Below are positions 60,538-63,170 of a stretch of DNA of 63,170 bases, piece by piece. How positions within the stretch are numbered: position 1 is the first letter of the stretch; the number at the start of each line of letters is the position of its first letter. Source of the stretch: DAXETY01 sp051155755. Its GTDB lineage: Bacteria; Desulfobacterota; Desulfobacteria; Desulfobacterales; SG8-13. The notes beneath the pieces were generated by a model. It searched no databases. It saw only the letters and a list, made by a program, of their open reading frames with translations, and was not told the origin of the DNA. Where the stretch lies: NCBI GenBank assembly GCA_051155755.1, contig DAXETY010000082.1, forward strand, positions 1 through 63,170, in the 5' to 3' direction. Position numbers and translations under genes: made by a program.

Positions 60538-61567
60538 ACAAATCGTTGAGTGCATCGATGAGCGCGCGCAGACGGCCGAAATCCGACTGGTTGAAGTCGA
60601 TCACCAGGCGGGGCAAATCGGCGATGTCCGGCTCGTCTGCCTCCTCCGGAAGCGCGCCGCTCAGGTGCAGCGTCCCGCCGGGGGTCAAAAGGTCCTTAAA
60701 TTGGCGGCGGAGGGATTCGAGCCCCGCCGGTTCGATCGATTCCCGCATCCGGATGACCAGGGTACCATTGACATACCGCAAGCTGTGATAGCGCCGGTAA
60801 AAACGATTGATTCTGGCGACCACGTCTTGCACCGAATCGACCCGCTCGAACATGTGAAAATCCGATGGGCTGATGAATTTGCGCGCCAGCAGCTCGTTTT
60901 TGAAAAAATCGATGCACTGCGACCAATAGGTTCCGCCGGGCTCGTCGATCAGAATCAGCGGCAGAGAATACCGTTTGCCGGTCTGCACCAGGGTAATGGT
61001 CTCCATGGCTTCGTCCAGCGTGCCGAAACCGCCGGGAAACAGGGCAACGGCATGCGCTTCTTTCAAAAAGGCCACCTTGCGGTTGAAAAAATACTTGTAA
61101 AGAATGTAGCGCGGATTGCCGTCAATCACCGGATTGGGACGTTGTTCGAACGGCAGTCGAATGTTGACGCCGAAGGAATTATCCGGTCCGGCACCCTCGT
61201 TGACGGCCTGCATAACACCCGGTCCGCCGCCGGTGATGACCATGTAGCCGTTTTCCACCAGTGACTTTCCAAGCCGGCGGGCCATGTCATAAACCGGTTC
61301 ATCCGGCCGAACCCGCGCGGAACCGAACACCGTCACCTTGCGCTTGTTTCGGTAGGGGCCGAATATTTTGCTGGTAAAGCGCATCTCCTTCAAAGAGGTG
61401 TTCATCAACTTGAGATCGGCCTTGCGGGCGTCCTCCTGGCCGGCTTTCAAAGCCGCCAGAATCATTTCCCGAACGATTTCCGGGTTGCGGACGCCCCCGA
61501 CCATTTCCATCAAGGCGTCGATGGCTTCGTCGGCGCGGCCGTTGCTTCGCGTAAAGTGCAGTTTCAT
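60536..61567 (-). CDS. LOG-family protein (nucleotide phosphoribohydrolase type)
   Basis: A 343-aa protein with the LOG family motifs 'ITGGGPGVMQAVNEGA' and 'FPGGFGTLDEAMETI'. Family members release bases from nucleoside monophosphates, as in cytokinin activation, but many were mislabelled lysine decarboxylases. The long N-terminal 75 residues and the C-terminal 80 residues extend beyond the usual 180-200 aa core. The start at 61567 follows GGAG. A near-consensus promoter lies upstream. Confidence 0.88.
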   Translation of the reverse strand: MKLHFTRSNGRADEAIDALMEMVGGVRNPEIVREMILAALKAGQEDARKADLKLMNTSLKEMRFTSKIFGPYRNKRKVTVFGSARVRPDEPVYDMARRLGKSLVENGYMVITGGGPGVMQAVNEGAGPDNSFGVNIRLPFEQRPNPVIDGNPRYILYKYFFNRKVAFLKEAHAVALFPGGFGTLDEAMETITLVQTGKRYSLPLILIDEPGGTYWSQCIDFFKNELLARKFISPSDFHMFERVDSVQDVVARINRFYRRYHSLRYVNGTLVIRMRESIEPAGLESLRRQFKDLLTPGGTLHLSGALPEEADEPDIADLPRLVIDFNQSDFGRLRALIDALNDL

Positions 61568-61869
61568 GGTTTCTCCACGGGGCTTATGGCAGGATATCCA
61601 ACGCAAATTTGCTGTAAACTTTTATTATACGGCCTTCCGGGCTTTCTTTCAAGCGATATGACCCGACCGGCCCGATGCCCTCCCGCGGACTGTCCATCCG
61701 CATCTCCGGGCAATTGCGCTGGAATTCGAGCCGGCGCGCAGCGCTTGTAAACCCGGATTGGGTGATTAGAGTGCAGTATAGCGGCGGACCCGCTTGGTTT
61801 TGATCCCGGAGATGCCGCCTGCGCAGCGGCACACCGGTTGGAATGGTAACCGTACTCGAGGGAGAAAGC
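61568..61869. other. Divergent intergenic region
   Basis: 302 bp between the LOG gene (minus) and the reductase gene (plus). It holds the minus-strand promoter at 61624-61652. On the plus side a TATAGC at 61777-61782 lacks a partner -35. No other structure was seen. Confidence 0.5.
61624..61652 (-). promoter_or_regulatory. Near-consensus sigma70 promoter for the LOG gene
   Basis: On the minus strand TTGAAA (61652-61647) and TATAAT (61629-61624) are separated by exactly 17 bp. The -10 is perfect and the -35 is 5/6. Transcription would start about 50 nt before the ATG at 61567. It is the closest match to consensus that I found in the window. Confidence 0.75.
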
Positions 61870-62844
61870 ATGGCAGCGGCTTCAAATGCCTCCATGAAGG
61901 CCGTCGCTATCGATGCATTCGGCGGCCGCAACCAATTGAAGATGATGGAAGTGCCCGTGCCCGAAGCACAGGAGGGCCAGGTGCTCGTCCGCATTCAAGC
62001 CGCCGGGGTCAACCCGGTGGACTGGAAGATCCGGGAGGGCTATCTGAAAGACCTGTTTCCGCATCGATTCCCGCTGATCCCCGGTTGGGACATGGCCGGT
62101 GAGGTCGCCGGCAACGGACACGCGGCCCGCCGATTTCAACCGGGCGAACCGGTCTACGGTTACTGCCGCCGGCCGGTGGTGCAGTCGGGGACCTATTGTG
62201 AGTACATCGCCATTTCCGAGAGCTATTTGGCGCGCCGTCCGCTGAGCCTTTCCGACGTGCAGGCCGCCGGCCTGCCCCTGGCCGGGCTGACTGCCTACCA
62301 GGCGGTGTATGACGCCGGCGGATTAAAAAACCACCAGTCCATACTGATCATCGGCGCCTCGGGGGGCGTCGGCAGCATGGCCGTGCAGCTGGCGCGCATG
62401 GCCGGGGCGCGCATTTATGCCGTCGCGGGCAAATCAAACCATGATTATCTCCGGGAACTGGGTACGGATGTTCCCATCGATTACCGCAGCGAAGAATTTG
62501 TCCGCAGGCTGCGGGCCGAAGAACCCGACGGCGCCGATGTGGTGTTCGACCTGATCGGCGGAGAAAGCCTGGAGCAGGCCCGTAAATGCGTCAAACCCGG
62601 TGGGCGGCTGATCTCCATCGTGGACGACATCGGTGCCGATTTGTCCCCCGACACGCCGTACACCTTTGCTTTCGTGTTTGTGGAGCCGAACGGGCGCCAG
62701 CTCGATCGCCTCGGAGAAATGGTGCGGTCCGGCCGCCTGAAGGTGTCGGTCAATCGGGTCTATGACCTGGCAGAGGCCGCCGCAGCCCACGAGCAGATGG
62801 AAAGCGGCCATACCCGCGGAAAAATCGTGCTGCAGGTCACCTGA
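61870..62844 (+). CDS. Medium-chain reductase, quinone-oxidoreductase type
   Basis: A 324-aa NADP-dependent oxidoreductase of the MDR superfamily. It has the N-terminal GroES-like domain ('AAGVNPVDWKIREGYLKD'), the Rossmann motif 'ILIIGASGGVGSMAVQLARM', and no structural zinc cysteines, as in quinone or enal reductases. Substrate is unknown. The start at 61870 follows GGGAG; an ATG at 61843 is in frame but lacks a site. Confidence 0.9.
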   Translation: MAAASNASMKAVAIDAFGGRNQLKMMEVPVPEAQEGQVLVRIQAAGVNPVDWKIREGYLKDLFPHRFPLIPGWDMAGEVAGNGHAARRFQPGEPVYGYCRRPVVQSGTYCEYIAISESYLARRPLSLSDVQAAGLPLAGLTAYQAVYDAGGLKNHQSILIIGASGGVGSMAVQLARMAGARIYAVAGKSNHDYLRELGTDVPIDYRSEEFVRRLRAEEPDGADVVFDLIGGESLEQARKCVKPGGRLISIVDDIGADLSPDTPYTFAFVFVEPNGRQLDRLGEMVRSGRLKVSVNRVYDLAEAAAAHEQMESGHTRGKIVLQVT

Positions 62845-63170
62845 TCCACCCTTCGATCCGGAAAAAAAGATCCCACCCGCACTTGAAGCGGGCCCGCGCG
62901 TAAGACGACTTCCTGCCGCAGTCCGACCCTCCAGGTCCCGTGTCCCATCGCGAGTTATCCTCGATCTTATCACCCGTCCCCTGTTTCAAAATAAGGTCAA
63001 TTCTTACCCGAATTGGGGTGTTGCTCTTATGGCGTCGTCATAACGGCAGGGGTACGTACAGTCAGCTCTCCCGTATTTCCCGAACTTTCAACATTTGATC
63101 ACCGGTTGCGTCCACGCTTCGGCCCCGGCCAACCGCCTCCGGAGTTTGATTTCCGGAGATCCGTGGGAAC
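62845..63170. other. Window-end non-coding region
   Basis: 326 bp after the reductase gene in which I see no gene, repeat or strong hairpin. Frames here end quickly or read as Arg/Pro-rich. The next gene lies beyond the window. Confidence 0.4.

Noticed and set aside
1..63170. tRNA, rRNA, CRISPR arrays, transposases, integrases
   Set aside because: I looked for these on both strands and saw no recognisable cloverleaf, array of spaced repeats, or transposase/integrase motif; a covariance-model scan would be the decisive test for RNAs.

Overview
The window is about 63 kb of dense, GC-rich bacterial chromosome, and most of it codes for protein. The gene set points to an anaerobic, probably sulfate-reducing member of the Desulfobacterota (former Deltaproteobacteria). 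This is an inference from superoxide reductase and free-standing desulforedoxin, a UGA-interrupted CoA-disulfide-reductase-like gene, YeeE/YedE plus rhodanese sulfur genes, and an N-type rotary ATPase. I see no rRNA, tRNA, CRISPR array, insertion sequence or prophage. The only mobile-looking item is a small nested inverted repeat at 3861-4098.

Layout. 1-6286: a peptide/nickel-type ABC importer (binding protein cut by the window edge, two permeases, fused double ATPase), split by the repeat. 6455-11082: small hypotheticals, a nicotinamidase, and an overlapping sucrose-phosphatase-like / GH100-invertase-like pair. 11175-14926 (minus strand): superoxide reductase with a promoter and candidate operator, FtsH, and an orphan NarL-type regulator. 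15287-19056: nicotinate phosphoribosyltransferase and PEP synthase. 19168-26374: a proline-rich ORF translationally coupled to a complete N-ATPase operon in the order D-C-Q-R-B-E-F-A-G. 26440-31369: small regulators, a PRC-barrel protein, and LigD-type phosphoesterase and polymerase proteins on either side of an archaeal-type phosphoglycerate mutase. 31449-35835: an ABC exporter with a large insertion in its ATPase domain, a secreted PRC-barrel protein, and GAPDH. 36064-40187: DUF488, an RpoH-like sigma factor, the putative selenoprotein, PilZ, and a zinc-finger protein. 40797-46759: a GH15-like protein with a GT4 glycosyltransferase, a site-2 protease and a universal stress protein. 46908-53798: a coiled-coil protein, UbiB kinase, phasin, a TrkH/TrkA potassium system and a Yip1 protein. 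53818-57592: an overlapping minus-strand operon of rhodanese, two YeeE/YedE halves, a lipoprotein and PRPP synthetase. 57939-62844: desulforedoxin, a mini-HEAT protein, YqeY, a lipoprotein, a LOG-family protein and a medium-chain reductase.

The strongest discovery candidate is the minus-strand gene 37621-38976. Its frame is open over 451 codons except for one UGA, which falls exactly where CoA-disulfide reductases carry their catalytic cysteine. Starting 16 nt after that UGA is a 6-bp stem with a GGUCUG apical loop, the loop I recall from the E. coli fdhF SECIS. This reads as a selenocysteine enzyme that ordinary gene calling would truncate at 38730. Next are the exporter whose ATPase domain carries about 240 extra residues and repeats of its own post-Q-loop motif, and the proline-rich ORF coupled to the N-ATPase.

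Taken together the genes suggest a cell dealing with salt and ion stress (N-ATPase, TrkHA, possible sucrose metabolism), oxygen exposure (SOR, desulforedoxin, CoADR-like selenoenzyme) and protein stress (FtsH, RpoH-like sigma, Usp).
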